From Actinopolymorpha pittospori (GTDB taxonomy: Bacteria > Actinomycetota > Actinomycetes > Propionibacteriales > Actinopolymorphaceae): a DNA stretch of 64,000 bases. Shown piece by piece: positions 1 through 8,217 of this stretch. Made by a program: the position numbers and the translations under genes. Each line of letters starts with the position of its first letter. Within the stretch, counting starts at the first letter, position 1. Location: contig NZ_JADBEM010000001.1 of assembly GCF_014873875.1 (NCBI RefSeq), forward strand, positions 5,270,001 to 5,334,000, given 5' to 3'. Under the pieces are notes generated by a model. That model had not been told where the DNA came from, ran no database searches, and saw nothing but the letters and a program-made list of their open reading frames with translations.

Positions 1-1
1 G

Positions 2-205
2 GAGTTCAACCTGCAGACGTTCGTCGACGAGTTCCAGTACAACTACCCGTTCCCCGTCTCGGTCAACACCCCGGTCTGGCGCGACTACGCCACCAAGACG
101 CTCGCCGACGCCTGGACCGCCAAGAGGCCGGTCGCGACCGTCGCCAAGGACCTCGCGAAGCAGATGAACGACGCCCTCGCGAAAGAGCCGGGCCGCCCGA
201 GCTAG
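2..205 (+). CDS. Extracellular solute-binding protein, C-terminal fragment
   Basis: The window opens inside this gene; only the last 67 residues are present (from EFNLQTFVDEF to the stop). The tail resembles the end of the binding protein at 2966-4312: both have an F-(I/V)-D-(E/Q) stretch, a conserved VW-D--A tryptophan segment and end in QMN-ALA-EP. Binding proteins of this family capture a sugar or other solute outside the cell and pass it to the membrane permeases. A permease pair follows after 30 bases, so this is the first visible gene of the operon. The start, signal peptide and ligand site lie outside the window. Confidence 0.8.
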   Translation, partial: EFNLQTFVDEFQYNYPFPVSVNTPVWRDYATKTLADAWTAKRPVATVAKDLAKQMNDALAKEPGRPS

Positions 206-235
206 GTAACCGACCCGTTAGGTGGAGTCACTGCC

Positions 236-1183
236 ATGGTGGTAGTCACGGAGCAGGCGCAGAGCCAGAGGGTTTCGGGGAGCCCTCGCCGCCCACGGCG
301 TTCGGCCATGAAGAAGCTGGAGGCTCGCTGGGGCTGGTTGCTGATCGCACCGAGCCTCATCGGCCTTGGTGTCTTCTCGATCTGGCCGATCTTTCGAACC
401 TTCTACTACTCGTTCACGGAGTGGGGAGCGTTCGGGGGACACACCTGGAACGGCCTGGACAACTATCGGACGCTCTTCTCCGATCCGGAGATCCTGCACT
501 CACTGCGAAACACGCTCGTGTTCGCGGTGCTGTCGCTGCTGAGCGTGCCGGCCGGCATCGTCGTCGCGGCGTTGCTGAACCGACCGGGACTACGCGGGCT
601 GGGTATCTACCGGACGCTCTACTTCCTTCCGGTGATCACGCTGCCCTCCGCGGTCGCGCTGATGTGGAAGTTCGTCTACAACGGCGACTACGGCCCGCTC
701 AACCAGGTGCTCGGGGTGGTCGGGATCGACGGTCCGCACTGGACGTCGAATCCGGCCACGGCGCTCTACGCCGTAGCCATCGTCTCGATCTGGTCCTCGA
801 TCGGCTACAACATGATCCTGCTCCTGGCGGGCATGCAGACGATCCCGCGGCAGTTCTACGAGGCCGCCGAGATCGACGGCGCCGGCAAGATCCGGCAGTT
901 CTTCTCCATCACGGTGCCGCTGTTGTCTCCGACGATCTTCTTCGTCACCGTCATCGGCGTCATCAACTCCTTGCAGGCGTTCGACCTGATCTACGTCATG
1001 ATCGGGAAGAACAACCCGGCACTGGCCCAGACCGAGACGATCGTCTATCTCTTCTACGACAAGGCGTTCGTGCAGTCCAACGGCGGATACGCCGCGGCGA
1101 TCGCCTTCCTCCTGCTGGGAATCATCATCGTCTTCACCGGCTGCCAGTTCTGGCTGCAGAAGAAGTGGGTGCATTATGAGTAG
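236..1183 (+). CDS. Carbohydrate ABC transporter permease (MalF/UgpA type)
   Basis: Inner-membrane permease subunit of a carbohydrate-type ABC importer, 315 residues, normal for the family. After a basic N-terminus (about residues 1-35) come six predicted membrane segments, the first around GWLLIAPSLIGLGVFSIW. The cytoplasmic EAA loop that docks the ATPase is seen as EAAEIDGAGKIRQFF near residue 208. An AGGTGGAG ribosome site lies upstream of the chosen ATG; an internal ATG at 309 lacks a comparable site. The stop overlaps the next permease start by 8 bases, typical of a MalF/MalG pair. No ATPase gene is in the cluster, so a shared MsiK-like ATPase is likely (inference). The substrate cannot be read from the sequence. 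Confidence 0.93.
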   Translation: MVVVTEQAQSQRVSGSPRRPRRSAMKKLEARWGWLLIAPSLIGLGVFSIWPIFRTFYYSFTEWGAFGGHTWNGLDNYRTLFSDPEILHSLRNTLVFAVLSLLSVPAGIVVAALLNRPGLRGLGIYRTLYFLPVITLPSAVALMWKFVYNGDYGPLNQVLGVVGIDGPHWTSNPATALYAVAIVSIWSSIGYNMILLLAGMQTIPRQFYEAAEIDGAGKIRQFFSITVPLLSPTIFFVTVIGVINSLQAFDLIYVMIGKNNPALAQTETIVYLFYDKAFVQSNGGYAAAIAFLLLGIIIVFTGCQFWLQKKWVHYE

Positions 1184-2045
1184 CAGCACTGTCGAGGCGT
1201 CCGCGGTCCGTGTCCGCGGACGCCGACGGGACAGGTCCAGCCACCGCGTCGTCCACGTGGTCCTCGCGGTGGGGGCGCTGCTGATGATCGCGCCTTTCCT
1301 GCTGGAGCTGTTGATCTCGGTCGAGACGTTCGCCGAGGCTACGTCCGTCCCGTTGACGCTGTTTCCCGAAGTCTGGCAGTGGTCGAACTACATGGACGTG
1401 TTCAGCGCCATGCCGTTCCGCCAGATGCTCGTCAACACGGTGCTGATGACGGTGGCCCGCACCATCGGACAGCTGGTGTTCTGCTCGCTGGCCGGGTACG
1501 CCTTCGCCAGGTTGCGGTTTCGCGGCCAGGGGCTGGTCTTCGGGCTCTTCCTGTCCGTGCTGATGGTGCCGTCGCAGCTGTTCCTGATCCCGCAGTACGA
1601 GATCATCCACTCGCTGAACCTGCTCAACAGCCTTCCCGGTCTCTTCCTGCCCGGCATCTTCAGCGCGTTCGGCACCTTCTTGATGCGGCAGTTCTTCATG
1701 CAGCTCCCTCGGGAGATCCAGGAGGCTGCCTACATCGACGGTGCCGGCCCGTTCCAGACCTTCTGGCGGGTGCTGCTGCCGCTCGCTCGGCCGGGGCTGA
1801 TCGCGCTTGCCATCATGGTCATCATGTGGTCGTGGAACGACCTGCTGTGGCCGCTGGTGGTGAACACCGACCCGGAGAGCATGCCGGTCTCCGCCGGTCT
1901 GGCCAGCCTGCAGGGTCAGTTCCTCACGAACTACCCGGTGCTGATGGCGGGTTCGGTGATGGCGAGCCTGCCGCTGATCATCATCTTCATCGCGTTCCAG
2001 CGCCACTTCATCGAGGGCATCGCGTTCAGCGCCACCAAGGGCTGA
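1176..2045 (+). CDS. Carbohydrate ABC transporter permease (MalG/UgpE type)
   Basis: Second permease subunit, 289 residues, with six predicted membrane segments. The first is VLAVGALLMIAPFLLELL; the EAA loop EAAYIDGAGPFQTFW lies near residue 182, and the C-terminus ends in the family-typical EGIAFSATKG. The ATG lies inside the last codons of the upstream permease, so the two are translationally coupled. Together with the flanking binding proteins it forms an importer of the CUT1 (oligosaccharide/glycerol-phosphate-like) class. Substrate unknown. Confidence 0.93.
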   Translation: MSSSTVEASAVRVRGRRRDRSSHRVVHVVLAVGALLMIAPFLLELLISVETFAEATSVPLTLFPEVWQWSNYMDVFSAMPFRQMLVNTVLMTVARTIGQLVFCSLAGYAFARLRFRGQGLVFGLFLSVLMVPSQLFLIPQYEIIHSLNLLNSLPGLFLPGIFSAFGTFLMRQFFMQLPREIQEAAYIDGAGPFQTFWRVLLPLARPGLIALAIMVIMWSWNDLLWPLVVNTDPESMPVSAGLASLQGQFLTNYPVLMAGSVMASLPLIIIFIAFQRHFIEGIAFSATKG

Positions 2046-2121
2046 GCGACCTCACCGTAGATCCGAGCGAGACGCCGGGCGCCCTGCACCGGCGAGAGCT
2101 GACGCATCCGAAAGGATCTCC

Positions 2122-2952
2122 ATGGGTTACGAGCCGCTCCTACGGCTGAGCGACACCGTGTCGTTCTGGCAGGGCGATCTCGACCGGCACGAGCAGACGA
2201 ACGTAGGAGTGGTTCTCGCCGACGACCAGGCCATCGTCATCGACGCGAACTTCGAGGGCCCGGCTCGTCGAATCCTGAGCAGCCTCAAGGAACGCGACCG
2301 GGCGACCGTCACCCATGTGGTCAACACGCACTACCACGCTGATCACAGCCTGGGTAACGAGGTGTATGCCGAGGCGGGCGTCAGCATCGTGGGCGCCCTT
2401 GGACAACGGGACGAACTGTTGGCCAAGGGCGCCGACGACGCGCGGCTGCAGACCGGTGCGGCTCCCGATCGACTGTTCCCACCGACGCTGGAGTTCTCGG
2501 AGTCGATGGAGTTCCACACCTTCGAACTGCGGTTGATGGCAGTCGGACCCGCGCACAGTGGGGCCGATCTCATCGCGTGGCTGCCCGGTGACGGCATCCT
2601 CTTCGTCGGTGACCTGGCGGTGGCATGGGAGCACGGCAACAACTTCTCCGACCCCGACGCCGACATCGAGGGGTGGATCCGCGCTCTCGAGCGGTGCATC
2701 GAGTTGCGCCCCCGGGTGGTGGTCCCTGGGCACGGCCGGCTGTCCGAGCCGGACGTGCTGGACACCCAACTGGGCTTCGTCTCGGAGCTGTGGACGATGG
2801 CCCTGAAGGCCGTCGAACGTGGAGACGACCTGGACGATCCCGCGGCCGCGCAGCGTCTGCTCGCGGCCTATCCCGACTTCGCGGTGAGCAGCGATCGGCT
2901 GCGAGAGATGTCTCGCTCCATGCTGGGCGCCGCGAAGAATCGCCCGGCGTAG
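2122..2952 (+). CDS. Metallo-beta-lactamase-fold hydrolase
   Basis: A 276-residue cytoplasmic protein with the complete metal-ligand set of the metallo-beta-lactamase superfamily: H70-Y-H72-A-D74-H75, H145 (GPAHSGAD), D164 (FVGDLA) and H204 (VPGHG). A dinuclear metal hydrolase acting on an ester, thioester, lactone or amide bond is therefore expected. There is no signal peptide, which argues against a secreted beta-lactamase. It sits between the permeases (76 bases upstream) and a binding protein (13 bases downstream), with GAAAGGA before the ATG. The position suggests that it processes the imported compound or a pathway intermediate (inference); the exact reaction cannot be assigned. Confidence 0.88.
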   Translation: MGYEPLLRLSDTVSFWQGDLDRHEQTNVGVVLADDQAIVIDANFEGPARRILSSLKERDRATVTHVVNTHYHADHSLGNEVYAEAGVSIVGALGQRDELLAKGADDARLQTGAAPDRLFPPTLEFSESMEFHTFELRLMAVGPAHSGADLIAWLPGDGILFVGDLAVAWEHGNNFSDPDADIEGWIRALERCIELRPRVVVPGHGRLSEPDVLDTQLGFVSELWTMALKAVERGDDLDDPAAAQRLLAAYPDFAVSSDRLREMSRSMLGAAKNRPA

Positions 2953-2965
2953 GGAAGGAACGGCG

Positions 2966-4312
2966 ATGCTTCCGAACTCCGGCGCCGGTACCGGGGCACC
3001 CGCCCCGCGACCCGGCCACGCATCCCTGACCCGGCGGAGACTTCTCGCGGCGGCGCCGGCAGCCATGCTGGCAACGGCGGCGGCAGCCTGCGGTACGTCC
3101 GGGTCGAGCGGGCGTACCGCCAAGTCGCCGAAGGGAAAGGTGACCCTGACCTACGGTCTGTGGGACCTGACCCAGCTGCCGGCGATGAAGCAGATCATCG
3201 CCGAGTTCGAGAAGGCACACAGCAACATCACCATCCGCACGGCGGTCACGCCCTGGGACTCCTACTGGACCAAACTCAAGACCGCCGCGACCGGTGGTAG
3301 CGCGCCGGATGTCTTCTGGATGACCATCGACTCCTTCAAGCTCTACGCCAGCGGGGGAGTGCTCCTTCCGCTCGACGACAGCATCAAGCGAGACGGTCTC
3401 GACATCGGCCAGTACGTCCCGGCGGTGACGAACGGCTACCAGTGGAAAGGGCAGCAGTTCGGCATACCGAAGGACACGAACTCCTTCGGGCTGTTCTACA
3501 ACAAGGAACTCTTCGCGAAGGCGTCCGTCGCCCCGCCGAACCCCACCTGGACGTGGGACGACCTGGTCGCCGCGGCGGTCAAGCTCACCGACAAGGGCAC
3601 CGGAGTCCACGGAATCGCGGCACCTCTGGTGGACGTGCAGGGGTACTACCTCACGATCCCGCAGGCCGGTGGTTTCGTGATCTCGCCGGACGGGCGTAGT
3701 TCGGGCTACGACAAGCCAGGAAGCATCAAGGGCCTGGAGTTCTGGACCGATCTCATCAACAAGCACCACGCTTCCCCGACTCTGCAACAGCTGACCGACA
3801 CCGACGCGCTGAGCATGTTCACCTCCGGCAAGGTCGCGATGTACTACGGCGGCTCCTGGGATCCGGTGGCGATCGCCGCCGTGCCGTACACCAAGAAGAA
3901 CGCCGAAGTCGCACCCCTGCCCAAGGGCCCCAAGGACGCGACCTTCTACGCGAACGGCCTTGCCAACGTCGTCTATGCCAAGACGAAGTACCCGGAGGAG
4001 TCCTGGGAGTTCGTGAAGTTCCTCGGCTCCAAGGTGGCCGCCAGGATCCAGGCCGGGACCGGGACGGTGATTCCGGCGTATCGGGGTGAGGAGTCCGCGT
4101 ACGCGGAGGCGATTCCGCAGTTCAACCTGCGGGCGTTCATCGACCAGCTCCCGAACGCGCGGACCTTCCCGTCCTCGGTGCAGACGTCGGTCTGGAGTGA
4201 CAACGCGCTCAAGGCCTTCGCTGCCTCCTGGAGTGGCCAGGAGCCGGTCGCGCGGACCGCCGGGGAAGTCGCCGCGCAGATGAACTCGGCGCTCGCCGCC
4301 GAGCCACGCTAG
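2966..4312 (+). CDS. Extracellular solute-binding lipoprotein (carbohydrate type)
   Basis: A 448-residue binding protein of the bacterial extracellular solute-binding family 1 type. The N-terminus carries a Tat-like signal (TRRRLLAAA at residues 22-30) ending in a lipobox-like AAAC with the lipidated cysteine at 42, followed by a Gly/Ser linker. The mature part starts with KVTLTYGLWDLTQLPAMKQII, usual for sugar-binding proteins. It lies downstream of the permeases, whereas a paralogous binding protein sits upstream of them, so one permease pair may serve two receptors. The ATG follows GGAAGGAACGGCG, and 25 bases separate it from the next gene. Confidence 0.92.
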   Translation: MLPNSGAGTGAPAPRPGHASLTRRRLLAAAPAAMLATAAAACGTSGSSGRTAKSPKGKVTLTYGLWDLTQLPAMKQIIAEFEKAHSNITIRTAVTPWDSYWTKLKTAATGGSAPDVFWMTIDSFKLYASGGVLLPLDDSIKRDGLDIGQYVPAVTNGYQWKGQQFGIPKDTNSFGLFYNKELFAKASVAPPNPTWTWDDLVAAAVKLTDKGTGVHGIAAPLVDVQGYYLTIPQAGGFVISPDGRSSGYDKPGSIKGLEFWTDLINKHHASPTLQQLTDTDALSMFTSGKVAMYYGGSWDPVAIAAVPYTKKNAEVAPLPKGPKDATFYANGLANVVYAKTKYPEESWEFVKFLGSKVAARIQAGTGTVIPAYRGEESAYAEAIPQFNLRAFIDQLPNARTFPSSVQTSVWSDNALKAFAASWSGQEPVARTAGEVAAQMNSALAAEPR

Positions 4313-4337
4313 TCGTAGGGATATCAGGAGAGATGCA

Positions 4338-5477
4338 ATGACGGACGTGGTGGTCGTTGGCGCGGGAATCGTCGGGCTGGCCGCGGCGTACGAGGTGAGC
4401 CGGCTGGGCTACGGCGTGACCGTGGTCGACGCGGGGCACCAGGGCAGAGCGACGGACGCGGGTGCGGGGATCGTGAACCCGCTCGACCTCGTCGGTGAGC
4501 AGTCCGCTGCCGAGAGGGAGCGGGTGGCCCTGTCGGGAGCCACCTACTACCGTGAACTGCTCGCCCGGCTGGCCGACGACGGGGAGACCGATCATGGCTA
4601 CGCCACCGTCGGCCAGCTCGTGGTCGCCACCGACGACGCGGAAGACGGCGTACTCGAAGCGCTCCTGGCTCGACTGTCCGGCTCCCTGCCCGCGTCGTTG
4701 GCCGACTACCTCGGACCGGTCCGCCGGCTGACGGTCGGCGAGGCCGCGGGCATGGTGCCGTACCTCAGCGACGGCATCCGTGGCGCGCTGCTGCTGCCGG
4801 GAATCGCACGTGTCGACGGGCAGAAGCTCGCCGTGTGCCTCGCCAGCGCCCTGCGCAAGCGAGGCGCGGACGTCCGGCACGGTGTCGGCGAACTCGTGAC
4901 CGTGGCCGGCGAGGTGGTCGCTGTCGAGGTCGACGGCGAGCGCATCGACACCGGTCGAGTGATCGACGCCTCGGGCGCCTGGGCAGCGGCGCGGTGGCCG
5001 CGCCTCCTGGGCGACGGCGTGACCCCCGTGCGCGGTCAGATCGTGCACCTTTCCTATCCGCGCGAGGGGATCGCCACGACGCCCGTCGTGAGCAACGTGG
5101 GCGGCCCCTACATCCTCGCCTTCGACCCGGATCGGATCGTCACCGGCGCCACCCACGAGCGGGTCGGTTTCGACTACCGCGTGACCGCTGGCGGACAGGC
5201 GGACGTCCTGACCACGGCACTGCGGGTCGCCCCCGGGTTGGCGGACGCCACAATGCTGGAGACACGCGTCGGCTTCCGGCCGGTGAGCCGCGACGCGTTG
5301 CCCATCGTCGGCGCGGTGCCGGGACTGGCGGGCGCGGTGCTCGCCACCGGCCTCGGCGCCCACGGCCTGACACTGGGACCCGCGGTCGGGGCGATCGCCG
5401 CCCGGATCGCGGTGGGGCAGGACCCAGGACACGACCTCACCGCACTGCGACCGGACCGATTTGCCTCCCCGAACTGA
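4338..5477 (+). CDS. FAD-dependent oxidoreductase, DAO family
   Basis: A 379-residue flavoprotein of the D-amino-acid oxidase / glycine (sarcosine) oxidase fold. It starts with the FAD-binding Rossmann motif G8-A-G-I-V-G13 and the ribose-binding acidic residue D31 (VTVVDAG). The C-terminal segment VGFRPVSRDALPIVG followed by GLGAHGLTLGPA is characteristic of the family's second dinucleotide contact. It likely oxidises the C-N bond of an amine or amino acid taken up by the operon's transporter, giving an imine and hydrogen peroxide or reduced acceptor; the substrate is inferred only as amine-like. AGGAGAG precedes the ATG and 17 bases separate it from the amidohydrolase. Confidence 0.88.
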   Translation: MTDVVVVGAGIVGLAAAYEVSRLGYGVTVVDAGHQGRATDAGAGIVNPLDLVGEQSAAERERVALSGATYYRELLARLADDGETDHGYATVGQLVVATDDAEDGVLEALLARLSGSLPASLADYLGPVRRLTVGEAAGMVPYLSDGIRGALLLPGIARVDGQKLAVCLASALRKRGADVRHGVGELVTVAGEVVAVEVDGERIDTGRVIDASGAWAAARWPRLLGDGVTPVRGQIVHLSYPREGIATTPVVSNVGGPYILAFDPDRIVTGATHERVGFDYRVTAGGQADVLTTALRVAPGLADATMLETRVGFRPVSRDALPIVGAVPGLAGAVLATGLGAHGLTLGPAVGAIAARIAVGQDPGHDLTALRPDRFASPN

Positions 5478-5494
5478 CACCTGAGGAGACCTGA

Positions 5495-6595
5495 ATGGAT
5501 TCTGCCGAGGCGGCAGCGATACGGCTGCGCGACTACAAACCGCGGGCCATGGTCAAGCTGCCCGCTCACGAGGTGGAGCGGGCCGCCGCACCCGTGGTCG
5601 ACGTCCACAACCATCTCGGCCGCTGGCACTCCGGGGACTGGGACGCGCCCGACCTCGTCGAACTCCTGTCCGTCATGGACGACTGCAACGTCGCGGCCAT
5701 CGTCAACCTCGACGGTGGCTGGGAGGACGAGCTCGAGGCCAACCTGGATCGCTACGACCGCGCCTACCCCGGACGCTTCGCGACGTTCGCCAGGCTCGAC
5801 TGGACGCTGCCGTCCCGTCCGGGCTGGCCCGAGCTGCTGGTACGGAGCCTGCAGGACTCGGCACGGCGTGGTGCGGCCGGCGTGAAGCTCTGGAAGGACA
5901 TCGGGCTCCACATCCGGGACGAGAACGACAAGCTCGTGATGATCAATGACGAGCGGCTGGCCGACATGTGGTCCGCGTTCGGCGAGCTGTCGCTGCCGGT
6001 GCTGATCCACACCGCTGACCCGGCCGCCTTCTTCGAGCCGCTCGACGGGAACAACGAGCGGATCGAGGAGCTGACAAGGCACCCGGACTGGTACTTCGGG
6101 GACTCGCGGTTCCCGCGGATGCAGGTCCTGCTGGACGCCCTGGAGGACGTCGTCGCCGCTCACCCCGACGTGACCGTCATCGGTGCACACGTGGGCTGCT
6201 ACGCCGAGGACCTCGGCTGGGTGGACCGGATGCTGTCGACCTACCCGAACTTCAACGTCGACATCGCCGCCCGCATCGCCGAGCTCGGCCGCCAGCCCCG
6301 CGCCACCCGGGCGCTCGTCGACCGGCACCCGGACCGGGTCCTGTTCGGCACCGACTCCTTCCCGCCCAACCGGGAGGCGTTCCGGCGGTACTTCCGGTTC
6401 CTCGAGACGGCCGACGAGCACTTCCCGTACTCCGGGTCCAACCCGCCCGGCTCCGGGCGCTGGACGATCTCCGGGCTGGACCTCGGCCAGGAAGCGTTGC
6501 GTCAGGTCTACGGCGCGAACGCCGCACGACTCGTCCCGGCTCTGCGTGACTCGCTCGGTGGGACCGCGGGGGAGAGCACCGCCAGCAACGCCTGA
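5495..6595 (+). CDS. Amidohydrolase family 2 (TIM-barrel metal-dependent hydrolase)
   Basis: A 366-residue cytoplasmic TIM-barrel hydrolase. Visible metal and catalytic residues are H38-N-H40 on strand 1 (VVDVHNHLG), H172 (LIHTADP), H232 (IGAHVG) and D287 (LFGTDSFPPN), the usual amidohydrolase_2 pattern; the K-containing GVKLWKDIGLHI stretch lies between. Members hydrolyse or decarboxylate small carboxylic compounds. It is the last gene of the operon, after the FAD oxidase, with GAGGAGACCTGA before the ATG, and a strong hairpin follows about 60 bases later. It is a candidate for the step after oxidation, but the exact substrate is unknown. Confidence 0.88.
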   Translation: MDSAEAAAIRLRDYKPRAMVKLPAHEVERAAAPVVDVHNHLGRWHSGDWDAPDLVELLSVMDDCNVAAIVNLDGGWEDELEANLDRYDRAYPGRFATFARLDWTLPSRPGWPELLVRSLQDSARRGAAGVKLWKDIGLHIRDENDKLVMINDERLADMWSAFGELSLPVLIHTADPAAFFEPLDGNNERIEELTRHPDWYFGDSRFPRMQVLLDALEDVVAAHPDVTVIGAHVGCYAEDLGWVDRMLSTYPNFNVDIAARIAELGRQPRATRALVDRHPDRVLFGTDSFPPNREAFRRYFRFLETADEHFPYSGSNPPGSGRWTISGLDLGQEALRQVYGANAARLVPALRDSLGGTAGESTASNA

Positions 6596-6655
6596 TCCCA
6601 GGCTCCACCGCACGAGCCGCGCCAGACAACAGAGTCATCCAACGGCGCCATCCAA

Positions 6656-6687
6656 CGGCCCGGCCGCCCACCAGGGTGGCCGGGCCG
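6656..6687 (+). terminator. Intrinsic-type hairpin terminator
   Basis: Two 14-base arms (CGGCCCGGCCGCCC and GGGTGGCCGGGCCG) pair with one G-T wobble around an ACCA loop. There is no T-run, as is common in high-GC actinobacteria. It lies 60 bases after the amidohydrolase stop and closes the first operon. Confidence 0.75.
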
Positions 6688-7272
6688 TACTCGTGTGCCA
6701 TGGTGCCGTCAGTTCTCCCGCGGAGCCAGGGAGGCTCCAGCCACCCATCACCTGTGTGGCGTGCCGGCAGCCCCGCGAGGATCGCGAGTTCAGCGGTCGC
6801 GCCCGAGGCCCGCAACCCGCCTCTTCGCCCTCCGCCTCCGCGCTCTGACCGTTGACGGTCAACGCGTTGACCGGGTCCAACCCGAGCACTACGTTAGCCG
6901 CAGTTCTTCATGCAATGAGATCTTTGCAACTCGGAATCGATTGTTGCTCAGCGCCCACATGTTGGTAGGCCACATGGACCGTGGCCGCCCCCGGCGATCA
7001 CATTCTCTTCTACCTGGGAGAAATCCATGGGTAGTCAACGAAGAATTGCTAACGCTGAAGGCGAGTCCCTTCTTGTGCGTACAGATGATCATGTTCGGTT
7101 GACCTGAACTGTTCTGAACCGGACTTCCCGTGTGCCCGGGGCGGCGCGCGACGTCTCGACCAATCGCAAGAACGTATTGGTATTGACGCCTGGCCGACAG
7201 AGGCGGTTCTGACCATCGTCGGTCGGGCCGCTGTCCATGCTGGTCAGGGCAGCCAGGATATCCAGAATCGGC
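6688..7272. other. Long intergenic control region upstream of the PhyH-transporter operon
   Basis: About 590 bases without a credible gene. The first part is GC-rich; from about 6890 to 7120 the sequence is clearly more AT-rich than the neighbouring genes, as expected for a promoter region. It contains an 18-base palindrome (separate entry), a looser inverted pair TGCAA/TTGCA (6911-6915 and 6924-6928) and a TTGACC at 7099-7104 that could serve as a -35 box, but I see no convincing -10 at proper spacing. Short frames here have no recognisable protein character. A long untranslated leader or regulatory RNA cannot be excluded. Confidence 0.5.
6850..6873. promoter_or_regulatory. Tandem palindromic operator candidate
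   Basis: Three alternating half-sites of GTTGAC/GTCAAC. An 18-base perfect palindrome, CGGTCAACGCGTTGACCG (6856-6873), shares its left arm with an overlapping inverted repeat CGTTGAC-G-GTCAACG (6850-6864). The symmetry and the position in the long region before an ABC transporter operon fit a repressor or activator site. The binding protein is unknown, and the centre (G|C) is not the C|G usual for LacI-family sites. Confidence 0.5.
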
Positions 7273-7284
7273 AGGAGGAATGCA

Positions 7285-8157
7285 ATGACTGCGTCCACAC
7301 ATGAGCCGAGTTATGACACACAGAATCCGGCGGAGTGGCGCGACCAGATCATGAAGTACGGCTATGTGATCGTGCATGAAGCGGTTCCCGCGGAGGATCT
7401 GCGTGCGGTGATCGACGACATGTGGCGGCACACCGGCGCCGGCCCCGACGACCCGGAGTCCTGGTATCGGCCAGACGTCATCCGGCCGGTGGGCATGGTG
7501 GAGATGTATCACTACCAGTCGATGTGGAACATCCGGCAGAGCCCGCGGGTGTATGAGATCTTCAAGGCAATTCATGGAACGGACCGACTCTGGGTCTCGA
7601 TCGACCGGGTTGGACTCAAGCCGCCGGTCGATCCGCGTCATCCGGACTACGACCACAAGGGCATGATCCACTGGGATACCGACATGGCCAAGTATCCCGA
7701 CATTCCCTTCCGTGTTCAGGGTGTGCTCGCGCTGGCCGACACCGAGCCCGACATGGGCGGTTTCCAGTGCGTCCCCGAGACGTACCAGAACCTCGAGTCG
7801 TTCCTGAAGACGCAGACGCCCGAGCAGATCGCGTCCCGAAACCCCGACTACTCGGCATACACGCCCACCAGGCCGCGCCTTCGGGCCGGTGACCTGCTGG
7901 TCTGGACGACTCGGCTCCTGCACGGAAACGGCCACAACACCTCGCGGCGTCCGCGGTTCGCGCAGTACGTCAGCATGAACCCGGCCGGCACCGACGAGGC
8001 CGCGCGTCAGCAGCGGATCCAGTGCTGGCAGGCCAACACGCATCCCTCCGCCAGGGCGTTCCCGGGCGACCCGCGCGGAATCGAGGAGAAGCGAACGGCT
8101 CCTGCCGAGCTGACTCCGCTGGGACGCAAGCTCCTGGGTCTCGACCTCTGGGCCTGA
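7285..8157 (+). CDS. Phytanoyl-CoA dioxygenase (PhyH) family protein
   Basis: A 290-residue Fe(II)/2-oxoglutarate oxygenase of the PhyH family. The iron facial triad is visible as H129-W-D131 (GMIHWDTD) and a distal histidine (H213 or H217 in LLHGNGHNTS); the arginine cluster RRPR (221-224) supplies the probable 2-oxoglutarate carboxylate contact. The start with a perfect AGGAGG 6 bases upstream is chosen over an in-frame start 48 bases earlier without one. Such enzymes hydroxylate small organic molecules. It heads the operon and is followed after 60 bases by transporter genes, so it probably acts on the imported compound. A second PhyH protein lies at 61872-62687. Confidence 0.9.
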   Translation: MTASTHEPSYDTQNPAEWRDQIMKYGYVIVHEAVPAEDLRAVIDDMWRHTGAGPDDPESWYRPDVIRPVGMVEMYHYQSMWNIRQSPRVYEIFKAIHGTDRLWVSIDRVGLKPPVDPRHPDYDHKGMIHWDTDMAKYPDIPFRVQGVLALADTEPDMGGFQCVPETYQNLESFLKTQTPEQIASRNPDYSAYTPTRPRLRAGDLLVWTTRLLHGNGHNTSRRPRFAQYVSMNPAGTDEAARQQRIQCWQANTHPSARAFPGDPRGIEEKRTAPAELTPLGRKLLGLDLWA

Positions 8158-8217
8158 TCATGTCCGACCGTCGTGGGCGATGGCACCGGCGCGTCCGGTG
8201 GACGAAGGGAGTCGGAG

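Noticed and set aside
590..6613. Long open frames on the minus strand opposite the first operon
   Set aside because: They are high-GC mirror frames with Arg/His/Gln-rich composition and no motif, while the plus strand has well-defined families.
6911..6928. TGCAA-N8-TTGCA inverted repeat as a separate operator
   Set aside because: Arms of 5 bases with mismatched centre occur too easily by chance; only mentioned in the region entry.
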